In this document: piece by piece, positions 55,101 through 63,812 of the stretch | Layout of the letters: every line of letters begins with the position of its first letter | Numbering within the stretch: the stretch's first letter is position 1 | Assembly (NCBI GenBank): GCA_030407315.1 | Contig: JALQPE010001958.1 | Location: forward strand, 180,674 to 244,673 | Direction of reading: 5' to 3' | DNA from: Asparagopsis taxiformis | Lineage: Eukaryota > Rhodophyta > Florideophyceae > Bonnemaisoniales > Bonnemaisoniaceae | DNA: 64,000 bases | Position numbers and translations under genes: made by a program | Notes under the pieces: model-generated | Seen by the model: only the letters and a program-made list of their open reading frames with translations | Database searches by the model: none | What the model was told of the DNA's origin: nothing

Positions 55101-55380
55101 CATCGAGCATCCAATTTGGATTGTTCCGGCTCCGTTCTGTTCGGCGCAGTTCATCAACGACCCGCGGTATTTGCGAGGTGAGGACACTCCGGCGGAAGAC
55201 ACCAGGCGGATGGCCAACGTCGAGTTTGTCGAGAACTACAGCAGCGGTTCGACGGGGAAGAAGCTCAAGGCGAAGGACCTAGAAAATCCGAAGATCATTG
55301 TAGTACGTGCAATCCGCGATATCCGTCCGGGGCAGGAGCTCTACGTTCATTATGGGACAGCGTTTAGAGCATGGAATTAG
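52166..55380 (+). pseudogene. Beta-class amino-methyltransferase / SET fusion gene, copy 2, 23-nt insertion
   Basis: Open from ATG 52166 to 54838, then SET in another frame to 55380. A 23-nt insertion (about 54702-54724, TTACTGCCTGGCAGGAGG...) absent from copy 1 causes the shift; without it the length is 1063 codons. Residues 1-480 are unassigned helical-looking sequence. TDPPYNV (506-512) is the amino-methyltransferase motif IV, followed by LLRPGGHGIVFCS. An acidic insert (about 570-618) and target-recognition-like sequence follow, then GDIVVDPFSGTFATGKAAM (739-757) as AdoMet motif I. Motif IV before motif I is the beta-class order (N6-adenine or N4-cytosine enzymes). Usual DPFxGxG reads DPFSGTF here. 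SET domain at about 885-1063: HPNAGRGLFAEQTF, FINDPRYL, RRMANVEFVEN, IRDIRPGQELYVHYG. Predicted to methylate DNA and a histone or other protein lysine. Confidence 0.85.
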
Positions 55381-55411
55381 GGTCACGAAAGATGTTTTCA
55401 TTTCGACTACA

Positions 55412-55417
55412 AATAAA
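55412..55417 (+). terminator. AATAAA polyadenylation signal of methyltransferase-SET gene (copy 2)
   Basis: AATAAA 32 bases past the SET stop codon, as in copy 1. Confidence 0.55.
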
Positions 55418-55600
55418 GCTACGTTCCAGAGTTGAAGTATATCATATAATGCAGCATGTCCAGCCACCATTAGTCCAGGGTGAAACCTATTCGGCAGTAC
55501 TCGCCTGTCAAAAACCAATCGTTCACACTCTAGGTGCACTTCGTCCGAGCAGTGAACCTGACTGCTTGGTTGCTGTTATGCGTGCAGATGCAAAATACAA

Positions 55601-55805
55601 GACCAAGTTGAAATGGACGCCCGGTGGATGTCCAGCTCAGTTGCATTGCTGTCCAGCCCAGAAATTCTACAATTCAGGGCAGAAAAAATATTGCAAAAAA
55701 CATCGATTTCAGCGGGTCGATTGTGCCGTACGGCACACCCCCATCTCAAAAACATGTTCACATGTGCATGTTTTTGAGAATAGCCCAAATTTTAATTCAA
55801 ATCAG
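55601..55805 (-). repeat. Internal repeat unit RU, inverted, upstream of coiled-coil gene (copy 2)
   Basis: Equivalent of 11706-11913. It lies 234 bp before the coiled-coil ATG at 56040, in the 659-bp spacer. Confidence 0.85.
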
Positions 55806-56039
55806 GACGTCTTCCGGACATAGGGGTGCTCGCGGCCTAGCTCGACAGCTGTAATTGTACCTCATTAAATACTGTTGATGACTGCCTACCGTATACAATC
55901 TGGGCTGTTGGCGTATTCTCCGGTACTTGACCTGACCTGAACGTTCATCGCAGACCGTTGTGGTTACCGACACTATACAGCAATCTTTTTTGTATCTCGT
56001 GCAACTCAATCGTTCCATCGCTTCGGGGAAAGCTTCATT

Positions 56040-58325
56040 ATGCCGCCGCGTATTGCGAAGAAAGCTCCAAAGCCTCCGGGCCTCCAGAAAACCCGGTCAG
56101 CAGCTGCTGTATCGAGTGCCCGACAATCCCGTGCGAAGAAGCGGTCTGGGCCTACCGGCAGCATTGAACCGCGGTCCGGTAGTCGCAAGACGGACCGGCG
56201 CAGAACTGGGGATCCGCAGCGAGAAAGTGAGGAAGGAGGAACGGCGCGGAGAGAGATGGGGCTTGACCGAGGCAAGCGTGCTCGCAGGGACAGTGAACAT
56301 CATGATGATGACATGATAGTGGCTCAAAACATGTTGGAATTGCGGCAGAGTGCTATGGCAAAGGTAGTTCCTCCCGGGTTGGCAGATGCGGAGGTGCTGC
56401 AGACGGAGTCCCAGCCGGGGGTTCGCGAGACACTGGAGGCTGTGACCCCCACTGCGCCAACTATGCCGAGTACATCAGCCCCAGCAGGTAATGCAGTCAG
56501 GGACCCGAGGATAGCGGCAAGGGATGTTGTTTCTGAGCAACGTTCACAGGATGCCAACTATCATCGGCGGTCAGGTGGTACTGAGGGGAGAGAGCAGCCG
56601 GAGTGCGGGCCTCGTCACAACAGACTGTCATTGGTGCCAAATATGCGCGTAACGCCCCCGCGACGTCAGGCTATTGCCGATGGAGGACATCATATTCCCG
56701 ATAGCGTGCGAGATGGGGGGACGGTGAGGGCAGAGAGGTTGCATCCGCCGGAATCCATCGATTTAATGGCGAGTCGCATCAATGCGCAGAAGAAGAAGAT
56801 CGCGGAGCTGGAAAAAAAAGTGTTTAGCCAGGACATAGCAAACAAGGCGCTCACCACGGAGATAGTTGCGTTGGAGGCTAAGGTGAAGACTCTGCAGGCG
56901 GAAAATGCCAGCCTTACTGCAATTGCGAGAACAGGTAGAATCAGTGATCACGGTGGCGGTAAGTCGAAAATACAGAAAGCCATTCCTGTGAAATACCTTG
57001 GAGTTCTTAGGGCGGTTGAGGAAAACCTGACAAAGTGGTGCAAGAACGAGACTATGGAGCTGGACCCTATAGCGGAACAAACGCAGAGACGTTGGACTGG
57101 ACGTACCATCGAGGTAGAGCCGGTAGAAGGGACACTTTGGAGCGAAAACGGTGTAGGATATATTGCTACCCCTCCGGGCTATATCATCAAGAATCTGCAG
57201 TGGTATACACCTTCGTACAGGGACGAGAGTGATCTGCTGAATGACTTGGTGCGACACGTACTGCGTCAAAGTCCGTGGTGTGATGTGTTTTCCGATGAGG
57301 AGCAGCGTGTGTGCTGTCAAGAGGCTGTGGCGGGGAGCAAGGAATTGAAAGTGAAGGTGACGCAGAAACTGTCCGACGTGATGAGTGCACGGAAGCGTAA
57401 TGCGAGGGACAGATTGTTCGGTTCGCTGGGGTACACGAAATTAATGTCTAGATGCACGATGCTGACGACGCGAGCTGAGATGGACGAGCGAGAGGATCAA
57501 AAGCGCGAAGCGTCTGAGAAGCTTTTGAAACGGGAAAGCAACGGTGATTTGGATATGGGGAGGTGGCGAACGGCACCGTTCTCAGAGCTGCGATACAGCA
57601 AAGGCATGGTTCCTGACAGCTTCGAAATGGAAGTGAATGGTGATGCATGGTTTAACAACCGAGTAGCTGTGAATGTGCTGGACATCTTCAGGGGGTATTC
57701 GATACGACCAGAACAAGTAATGGACATAGAGACGAGCATACTAACGCTGGCGCGCCTGGATGCTTGGCTAGTGACTACTGTGGAGTGTTTGGATGAACCG
57801 AAGGGGAAAGGAGGTGCACGGCAGAAGGAGTTTACAAGGCGGTACAGTCAATATGTGGGGGTAGCTTTTCAGCAATTAGTTGGTATGGTGGTGTACTGCA
57901 TGTCTTGTCTCCAAGGCTCGCAAGCAAGGGAAGAAACGGACGTTGTCGAGAGCGAACAGCGGACTAGTGCACAGTCACGGCATGTGTTTGCAAGCCGTAC
58001 TGTGACGAGAGAGGCTGTTGAAGTGTGGCAAAGCGGAGAGGGGTCTGGAATTGTTCATGTCGTTGATGATGTAAACCGCTGCTCATCACTTGTTCTAGTG
58101 TCCGAGGATTGGATTCAATCGCATATTACGTCAAACCTCGGTGCTGTAATGGATTGTGTGATTGCGCAAGGACTAATTGGCGCAGAACTTTTCGTCGTTG
58201 ACCCATATGCTGGACACCTGAGTGCAAACCTGAATGTCGAAATCAATGCCCCACAGTATGGGGGCATGGAGCGGCGCCATGCAGCCACTGCTGATAACGG
58301 TTTTGGCGTAATGGAGGATGGTTGA
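56040..58325 (+). CDS. Coiled-coil protein, 761 aa, unknown function
   Basis: Intact here, while copy 1 has a 1-nt deletion. The ATG at 56040 gives MPPRIAKKAPKPPG, a basic, disordered N-terminus with several Lys/Arg clusters (QSRAKKRSG, GKRARRDSE), probably nuclear. Residues about 243-296 form a heptad coiled coil (INAQKKKIAELEKKVFSQ then IVALEAKVKTLQAENASL), so the protein likely oligomerises. Residues about 310-740 look folded: EGTLWSENGVGYIATPPGYI, SPWCDVFSDEEQRVC, ALTLARLDAW-like helices, and cysteines in VVYCMSCLQG. The tail is Gly/Asn-rich. I know no family for it. Conservation beside the transposase and modification genes suggests a role in transposition (a second DNA-binding subunit, like TnpA beside TnpD in En/Spm) or in regulation; this is inference. 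Convergent with the transposase gene. Confidence 0.75.
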   Translation: MPPRIAKKAPKPPGLQKTRSAAAVSSARQSRAKKRSGPTGSIEPRSGSRKTDRRRTGDPQRESEEGGTARREMGLDRGKRARRDSEHHDDDMIVAQNMLELRQSAMAKVVPPGLADAEVLQTESQPGVRETLEAVTPTAPTMPSTSAPAGNAVRDPRIAARDVVSEQRSQDANYHRRSGGTEGREQPECGPRHNRLSLVPNMRVTPPRRQAIADGGHHIPDSVRDGGTVRAERLHPPESIDLMASRINAQKKKIAELEKKVFSQDIANKALTTEIVALEAKVKTLQAENASLTAIARTGRISDHGGGKSKIQKAIPVKYLGVLRAVEENLTKWCKNETMELDPIAEQTQRRWTGRTIEVEPVEGTLWSENGVGYIATPPGYIIKNLQWYTPSYRDESDLLNDLVRHVLRQSPWCDVFSDEEQRVCCQEAVAGSKELKVKVTQKLSDVMSARKRNARDRLFGSLGYTKLMSRCTMLTTRAEMDEREDQKREASEKLLKRESNGDLDMGRWRTAPFSELRYSKGMVPDSFEMEVNGDAWFNNRVAVNVLDIFRGYSIRPEQVMDIETSILTLARLDAWLVTTVECLDEPKGKGGARQKEFTRRYSQYVGVAFQQLVGMVVYCMSCLQGSQAREETDVVESEQRTSAQSRHVFASRTVTREAVEVWQSGEGSGIVHVVDDVNRCSSLVLVSEDWIQSHITSNLGAVMDCVIAQGLIGAELFVVDPYAGHLSANLNVEINAPQYGGMERRHAATADNGFGVMEDG

Positions 58326-58402
58326 AATTAGTGCAGTAAATGTGACGTTGACTAGAAGGCTTATCATGTAGTACATTATCAATAGAGTGCTGCGATTTAG
58401 AT

Positions 58403-61400
58403 TTATTCTTCTTCATTATCATCTGTGAACTGGTAATCAGTGTTGGTGTAGAAGCGGTTGAGATAGAAACGGTGGTCCGACCAGTGCATTTGTTTCGTAA
58501 ATGGCTTGACTGGAAAGTTACTTCGTACGATGTGCACGGTGCCAGATATAGTAGATGCAGGAATGAGGTCAAACCAAGGACCACCTGCACTGTGGGATGC
58601 AGTGTCATTGCTGTCAACGGATCCGTTGTCCGGGTCCCATGTGGACCACTTTAAACAAATGCACCCAAGTGATTTTTCCACAGCGGTTTTTGGGGCAAAG
58701 CAGGTCATATACTGAACGAAAGCGAGTTCTACAGGTTGAAACAGGTTTGGAGACTGCAGGCGTACCAGTGCCAGGACGCGCCCTACCCATATGGTTCTGT
58801 AGTCATCGGCAGTTCCGGAGATGACGACAAAGGAGTACTGCGATCTCTTTGCGGGGCCGAATGATGAAGTTGCAAAGACGCGCTGCTGCTTGTGCCTCGA
58901 CACGTTTGTGGGGCGAAGCATGCCACTGTGCGGGTCAAAGTCGTCGGCATCTGGGACGTACCCTCCCATGACGTAGGCGGACTTTACCACGGTGACGGAA
59001 ATGTCCATGTCATGTATTGGAGGGCCTTCTGCCGTGGCGCGCAGTCTAGCGAGGGTGAGGAACGCTTGTGCAGCTGTGTCACCGAGTTGCTGGAATAGCG
59101 TTATGGTGCCAGACGGGAACGAGGAGTTGTGCAGAGGCAAAAGAGTGGCAGGATCGGGCTGTCCGTCGATATCTGCAACGAGGAGGGTTGCATCGGGCAG
59201 CAGGGAGGCAAAGTCGTGCAGTGCAACGGTGAATCCGTCGCGAACGAGTACTGCACCGTCTGTGGGCGATATCATGCGTGCGTTTCCCAATGTGTTCGAT
59301 GGGGTGTGACCAGTTGGAGTGGCCAAGGAGAATTCCATGTGGCGAATAGTCTCTTCCATGGCTGTGGAGCGCCTTCGAGAGGTTTTCCTATAACTCTGTT
59401 TGAACAGAAGATGCGAGTGTTCGTAGGGGCCTGCATCAATGTGTTCCAGGGCGCCATATCTCTGCAAGTCACCGGGAAGATGGTCTAGAAGATGGAACTT
59501 GAAAGTTTTGAGACCTGTGGTGTGGAATGGGCCGAGGGTGGAGAGCATTGATTGTTTGAAATAGGAAATGGAGTTCTGGAGGCTTTCTAGTTCGGCGGCA
59601 GTCCAGTGCTTGATGCGACCGCGTTTCATGACCCATGCGACGAGGTCAGAGTATTGCGTGCAGATGGAAGTGAGGGGGGCTGTATCTACTTCGTCACAGC
59701 ATGTGTCAATGAATGCTGCGATGAAAGGGAACACCATGTCGACATGGTGATAGTCTTTGGCTGCGAGCATGCCGCGTATGCCGTCCTCCGTGAAGAGGCC
59801 GTTCAAATTGGTGCCCTTCTCACCCTTGGAGAAGTCGACATGAAGACCGGTGATGTAGTAGTCGCGTTCGATAGCGGACAGAATGCTGTTTGAGCCGGCG
59901 AGGATGGATTTTTTCACCTTCTTGAAGGTGCGAGGTGTCCCGGAATGGGAGGCAGTGGTGGTGGTGAGGTCTGGGGAGCTGAGGCGGTGGACAATGCACT
60001 GTTTGATGAGCTTTGAGATGCCGAGGTGGAGATTGTGCAGAGGCTCGAAGGAGAAAATGTTGTAGGGGTCTAGGGGACTGTTGGTGGGTAAAAGAGCGGT
60101 CGATTCGAGGACAGAGTGTTGTTCGAGGAGGGAGAGAGCTTCGAGCGGAGCAGTTGTATGCTCCTGAGCGCTCTCTTGGCGTGCAGAGCGTGTATCATCG
60201 AGGGAGCGGGGCTGGTGTGGCGCGGTGGATTCAAGTTGAGTGGCGGGGATGTAGCAGCGGTGGCAGGGATGTGTGGTGGTAGTGCTGTTGCGAGTGCATG
60301 ACAGCTCTTTGGCCTCTGGAAAGTCGCAGCAATAATTGGCTAGGATGGGAAAGCATTGGCGGGCAGTTGCAGTGGAGTCTGTGCAGGGGAACCCGGAAGA
60401 GAACGCGGTGGATAGGGACGAAAACACTTTTTCGAGTGCTTTATGAAGAATATCAATTTTGCGAGCGCGACTAGCAGAACTAGAGGTTGTCGGCATTTCA
60501 TCACCGAACAAGGCGTTGGACGAAGGGTTAACAATGTACGGAAGATACCCGACGATGGTGAGGCCGGTACGGATGCAGTGGCGACGGAGGGGGGCGGAGA
60601 AGTTGAGCAGTGTGACGTGTATGGGGTATGCGACGATTGCGGAGCTCTTGAGGCTTGTGCTGCTCTTGTCGGAGTACACTTGGAGGAGGCCGGCAAAGGA
60701 GGAAGGTGTGGGATCAGTTTCCTCTGCCCATACGACCTGTGGATCTTCCGAGAGCTGCACGCGCTGTCTAGTAACCTGGTGCAGCGTTTTCGCGAATTCT
60801 GTGTGTAGGGGATGAGAAAATATTGCGGTGCCGTCTGGGGCGGTCTGTGGGGAGGGGTGGAAGAGAGTATTTTGGTCGTTAGCCAGTGCTAACTGCCTGC
60901 GGAGCATGTCGACTGGGTCGCGGAGGTACAGCTGTGCCGAGTACTTACCAGTTTTGTCTGGAATGATGTGGCTCTTGTAACCTTCGGTGCGGAAATGTGT
61001 TTCGACCATGGAAGCGGTAACGTGGCGACATTCTTCTACGGTGCGAACGGCGCTGTTGAACTTTTCTAGGGAGAATGCGGGGTCTTGTAGGATGGTGATG
61101 ACTTCGCTCACGCGGCCAGCGCCGGCCTTGTACTCGAGGGTTGTGAGACTGGCGGCGAGGGATTGCACGAGGAGGTCTGCGCGGGAGGGGGTTGAGGTTG
61201 GTGGCAGTGGAGCGTCACAGGGTGAGTCGCTGGAGGAAGCACGACCAGATTCTGGGTCTGGGGAGCTGGGTTGCGGGGAATCATGGTCGCCGTTTCGAGC
61301 AGGCTCATGGGTGACGGCAGGGACACGAGCGTTGTTGAAATGTTGGGGAGAGGGGTTGAAACGGTAGCGACACGTTCGCTCATGCAGCGCGAGCGCATAA

Positions 61401-61444
61401 GCATCTACGCAGTAGTAGAAGCACCCTTCATACTTGCATTCCAT
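58403..61444 (-). CDS. DDE transposase, Plavaka/KDZ/CACTA-like, 1013 aa (copy 2)
   Basis: Intact and near-identical to 14510-17551; the differences seen by eye are very few. N-terminal CCHC finger (Cys3, Cys8, His21, Cys25). Candidate catalytic acids are Asp258 (YSDKSS), Asp374 (CDFPEAKEL) and Glu675 (AGPYEHSHLLFK). FSFEPLHNLHLGISK (464-478) and FKFHLLDHLPGDLQRYGALE (648-667) are the other family-like blocks. The region after about 750 is a separate C-terminal domain of unknown role. The ATG at 61444 is the first in frame before the zinc finger. AATAAA overlaps the stop (GAATAAATC). No internal repeat unit lies upstream of it, unlike the three cargo genes, so it may be regulated differently. 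Confidence 0.8.
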   Translation of the reverse strand: MECKYEGCFYYCVDAYALALHERTCRYRFNPSPQHFNNARVPAVTHEPARNGDHDSPQPSSPDPESGRASSSDSPCDAPLPPTSTPSRADLLVQSLAASLTTLEYKAGAGRVSEVITILQDPAFSLEKFNSAVRTVEECRHVTASMVETHFRTEGYKSHIIPDKTGKYSAQLYLRDPVDMLRRQLALANDQNTLFHPSPQTAPDGTAIFSHPLHTEFAKTLHQVTRQRVQLSEDPQVVWAEETDPTPSSFAGLLQVYSDKSSTSLKSSAIVAYPIHVTLLNFSAPLRRHCIRTGLTIVGYLPYIVNPSSNALFGDEMPTTSSSASRARKIDILHKALEKVFSSLSTAFSSGFPCTDSTATARQCFPILANYCCDFPEAKELSCTRNSTTTTHPCHRCYIPATQLESTAPHQPRSLDDTRSARQESAQEHTTAPLEALSLLEQHSVLESTALLPTNSPLDPYNIFSFEPLHNLHLGISKLIKQCIVHRLSSPDLTTTTASHSGTPRTFKKVKKSILAGSNSILSAIERDYYITGLHVDFSKGEKGTNLNGLFTEDGIRGMLAAKDYHHVDMVFPFIAAFIDTCCDEVDTAPLTSICTQYSDLVAWVMKRGRIKHWTAAELESLQNSISYFKQSMLSTLGPFHTTGLKTFKFHLLDHLPGDLQRYGALEHIDAGPYEHSHLLFKQSYRKTSRRRSTAMEETIRHMEFSLATPTGHTPSNTLGNARMISPTDGAVLVRDGFTVALHDFASLLPDATLLVADIDGQPDPATLLPLHNSSFPSGTITLFQQLGDTAAQAFLTLARLRATAEGPPIHDMDISVTVVKSAYVMGGYVPDADDFDPHSGMLRPTNVSRHKQQRVFATSSFGPAKRSQYSFVVISGTADDYRTIWVGRVLALVRLQSPNLFQPVELAFVQYMTCFAPKTAVEKSLGCICLKWSTWDPDNGSVDSNDTASHSAGGPWFDLIPASTISGTVHIVRSNFPVKPFTKQMHWSDHRFYLNRFYTNTDYQFTDDNEEE

Positions 61445-62046
61445 GTCGAGTTTTGACGCAAAAGGGAGGATTGCGAGCTGAACAGGGGAGACTGTGCCGT
61501 CCAGATGCGACCAATTTTATTTTTGTGGTGCTTTCGAGACTTGGAATGTAACGTGTTCGTTCGTAGTTTTTGTGGGTAGTAGTTTTGTGCTCACTCCAGC
61601 TGACATCCCAACGGTGGAATTTAACCGAGAGTTCAATCATTTCCAACTGTTACATCACATTGCGTGCTGGCAACGTGTGCATGGAAGGACGAACGACTGC
61701 CCTGGGAGATGAATTTTCAATTAATTCATTTGTAATAATAAACTTTTTTATTTCCGAACTTCGTGGAATCTGAATGTGCTTTACAGCGGATATGCCACGG
61801 ATCATGTAAGGAAAGCAAATGGATTCTCATATATATGATTATATGTTTATATTCGTTGTTCTCGATCCGGATCTCATTGTTCGGGGAATCAGAGACCATG
61901 GCTTGGGCCATACTCAATCTCACTGCCGGCGATGATTTCGAGTATGCACAGCAAGACTTAAGCGGACGCTGAAAGCTGTCCGGTCGACGCCGCAGGCTCC
62001 ACTCCGCCCTCATCACCGACTGATATTCTTTGACCGCCTTTGCTTT

Positions 62047-62083
62047 GTACGTGCGCGAATCTTGATCAAGATCGCGCACGTAC
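62047..62083. repeat. 37-bp near-perfect palindrome centred on TGATCA
   Basis: Equivalent of 18152-18189. Begins GTACGTGCGCG and ends CGCGCACGTAC. Confidence 0.85.
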
Positions 62084-63010
62084 CTTCGTTCCATCCTCTA
62101 CCCTCGAGGGTATGCGTTGAGGGAAGCGGGTTTTGAGTCTGACTATTTCCGTTGATGCGATATTTTTCATGGAAGCCTGTTGACTGATGGTGTGTATTGA
62201 GCGGAGGATGGAAGAGAGGTACGTGAAGTTTTGAAAGTATGCTGTGAGGGAAGGTTGGTTTTGAGTCTGACTGTTGTGGTTGATTCCGATGTTGTGTAGA
62301 TGATGCAGGAATGTTGATGACGGAAGGTAAGTTTCATTGAGTGCCAAGATGTGCTTTGCGAAGATATGGACTGCTGACTATGATTATTATTCATTGCAAG
62401 GTTTTTGGATCATGGTTTGTATTGTGTGTAGGATGGATGAGAGGTACATTTGCGAGTTCTCAGGGTATGTAGCGAGGGAAACGTTGGTTTTCAATCTGAC
62501 TGTTGCGATTGATTCCGATGTTGCGTAGGTGATGGAGGAATAGTGATGACGGAAGGTAAGTCACATTGGGCGCCCAGACCGGTTGTGCGAAGATGCGGAT
62601 GCGCTACTTTTCTTGGCTACACGATTACGTGATTTATGGTGTTTATTGTGTGCAGGATGGAACGGTAAGGTAAGTGTGCGAGTTTTGAAAGTAAGCAGCG
62701 AGGGAAAGGTTGGTTTTGGGTCTGACTGTTGTGGTTGATTCCAGTTGTGTAGATGGTGTCAGGATGTTGAATGACAGAAGGTAAGTTTCCTGAGCACCAA
62801 GACTTTTTTTGCGAAGATATGGACTGCTGACTTGATTATTCATTGCAAGGTTTTTGGATCATGGTTTGTATTTTTGTAGGATGGATGATTCACTCATCCT
62901 CTCGGAGAGGTATAAGGGAGTTTCTAGGATATCTGTCGTGGTAAGCGTTGCTTTTGAATCTGACTGTTGGGGTTGATGTTTTGTATGTGATGCAGGAGTG
63001 GTGAAGCAGA
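62084..63010 (+). repeat. Tandem array of units with splice-site-like ends (copy 2)
   Basis: Same alternating units as in copy 1 with GGTAAGT donors and TGTGTAG/GTGCAG acceptors, one unit fewer. Some implied signals are damaged by single-base deletions (for example the GTAAGT after CTCGGAGAGG is lost). Confidence 0.45.
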
Positions 63011-63341
63011 ACGGCAGGACTGAGGAGAGTGAAGAAGGGATGTAGGAGATGGGGAATGAAGCTGTGAGGTGTTTCTGGTATGTGTATATTTTCGGGCATA
63101 CGATAGAAGTGAGAGTGGGTTTCAAGTGGTGTAAGATTTTGCTGACCATGTTCGTGTTTGATGTCTTGATGATTTAATGGGCTGGGGTGGTGTCGAGGAA
63201 AGCGGGATGAATTGGGAAGGAGCGTTTTTTGTAATCTAGGTCGTGAGGGTTCTTGAAGTATGTGCGGATGGTGGTGCATGGCGTTCGGATGGTAGGGAGA
63301 ACGCGATAGTGAGGAGATGGGTGATCGACGATATGCTGACA

Positions 63342-63478
63342 GGTATTTTGTATTCTGGCTGGATACGTATTCCGTATTCTGACTGGATACATATTCCGTA
63401 TTCTGGCTGGATACGTATTTCCTATTCTAACCGGGTATTTATTTCCTATTCTGACCAGATATGTATTCCCCTATTCTA
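63342..63478 (+). repeat. 24-bp tandem repeat (copy 2)
   Basis: Equivalent of 19591-19725, same unit number. Confidence 0.8.
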
Positions 63479-63600
63479 GAGAGACGTTTGTATACGAGCA
63501 GTTTCCTAAATGGAGAATAAAATACGGTCCGATATGGGCCCTGAATTTACCATCCGCTGTAATTTCTTCCCTCCCGGTTTTCGCTGATATATTGTATACT

Positions 63601-63684
63601 GATGTCGGGTCCTAGTATTCCGCCATATGTACTAGAGAAAGTGGATGTCGGCCCTAGTATTCCGCCATATGTACTAGAGAAAGT
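63601..63684 (+). repeat. 43-bp subterminal tandem repeat, 2 units (copy 2)
   Basis: Two units against three in copy 1. The second lacks two bases (GTCGGCCCTAG). Confidence 0.85.
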
Positions 63685-63766
63685 GGACGTCCGCATCCAA
63701 AAAAATTTTTTTTTTTGGACGCGGACGTTCATTTGTTCTAGTAAATCTCGGGGCCGACTAGGACCC

Positions 63767-63812
63767 GTACTAGAGAGACCTGGACGTCCGCGTCCACTTC
63801 CGAAAAACACAG
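63767..63812. repeat. Right terminal inverted repeat of transposon copy 2
   Basis: 46 bp from GTACTAGAGAGACC to CACAG, inverted relative to 43525-43568. Followed by the ACGT duplication at 63813-63816. Confidence 0.88.

Larger units (their letters stand above)
43525..63812. mobile_element. Giant DNA transposon, copy 2 (complete, 20288 bp)
   Basis: Bounded by about 45-bp imperfect inverted repeats (CTGTGTT...CACAG) and a 4-bp ACGT duplication, inserted in the RT domain of G3a. It carries the ParB/dioxygenase fusion (-), methyltransferase-SET fusion (+), coiled-coil protein (+) and DDE transposase (-), plus a 1.7-kb left arm and 2.4-kb right arm of repeats. Three of the four large genes are uninterrupted. 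The size and cargo are unusual for a DNA transposon. The nearest known parallel is the KDZ transposons of fungi, which travel with TET/JBP dioxygenases; the cargo here is different. Confidence 0.9.
61445..63812. other. Right arm of transposon copy 2, non-coding with repeat arrays
   Basis: About 2.4 kb with the same elements as 17552-20106: palindrome 62047-62083, splice-like array about 62084-63010, 24-bp array 63342-63478, 43-bp repeats (two units) 63601-63684, hairpin and terminal repeat. From about 62560 onward there are many single-base deletions relative to copy 1, far more than in the genes, and about one array unit (near 18825-18940 of copy 1) is missing. Confidence 0.7.

Noticed and set aside
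43525..63812. Possibility that the two 20-kb blocks are a segmental duplication rather than transposition
   Set aside because: Flanks differ completely and copy 2 has inverted termini plus an ACGT duplication that restores the target frame when removed.
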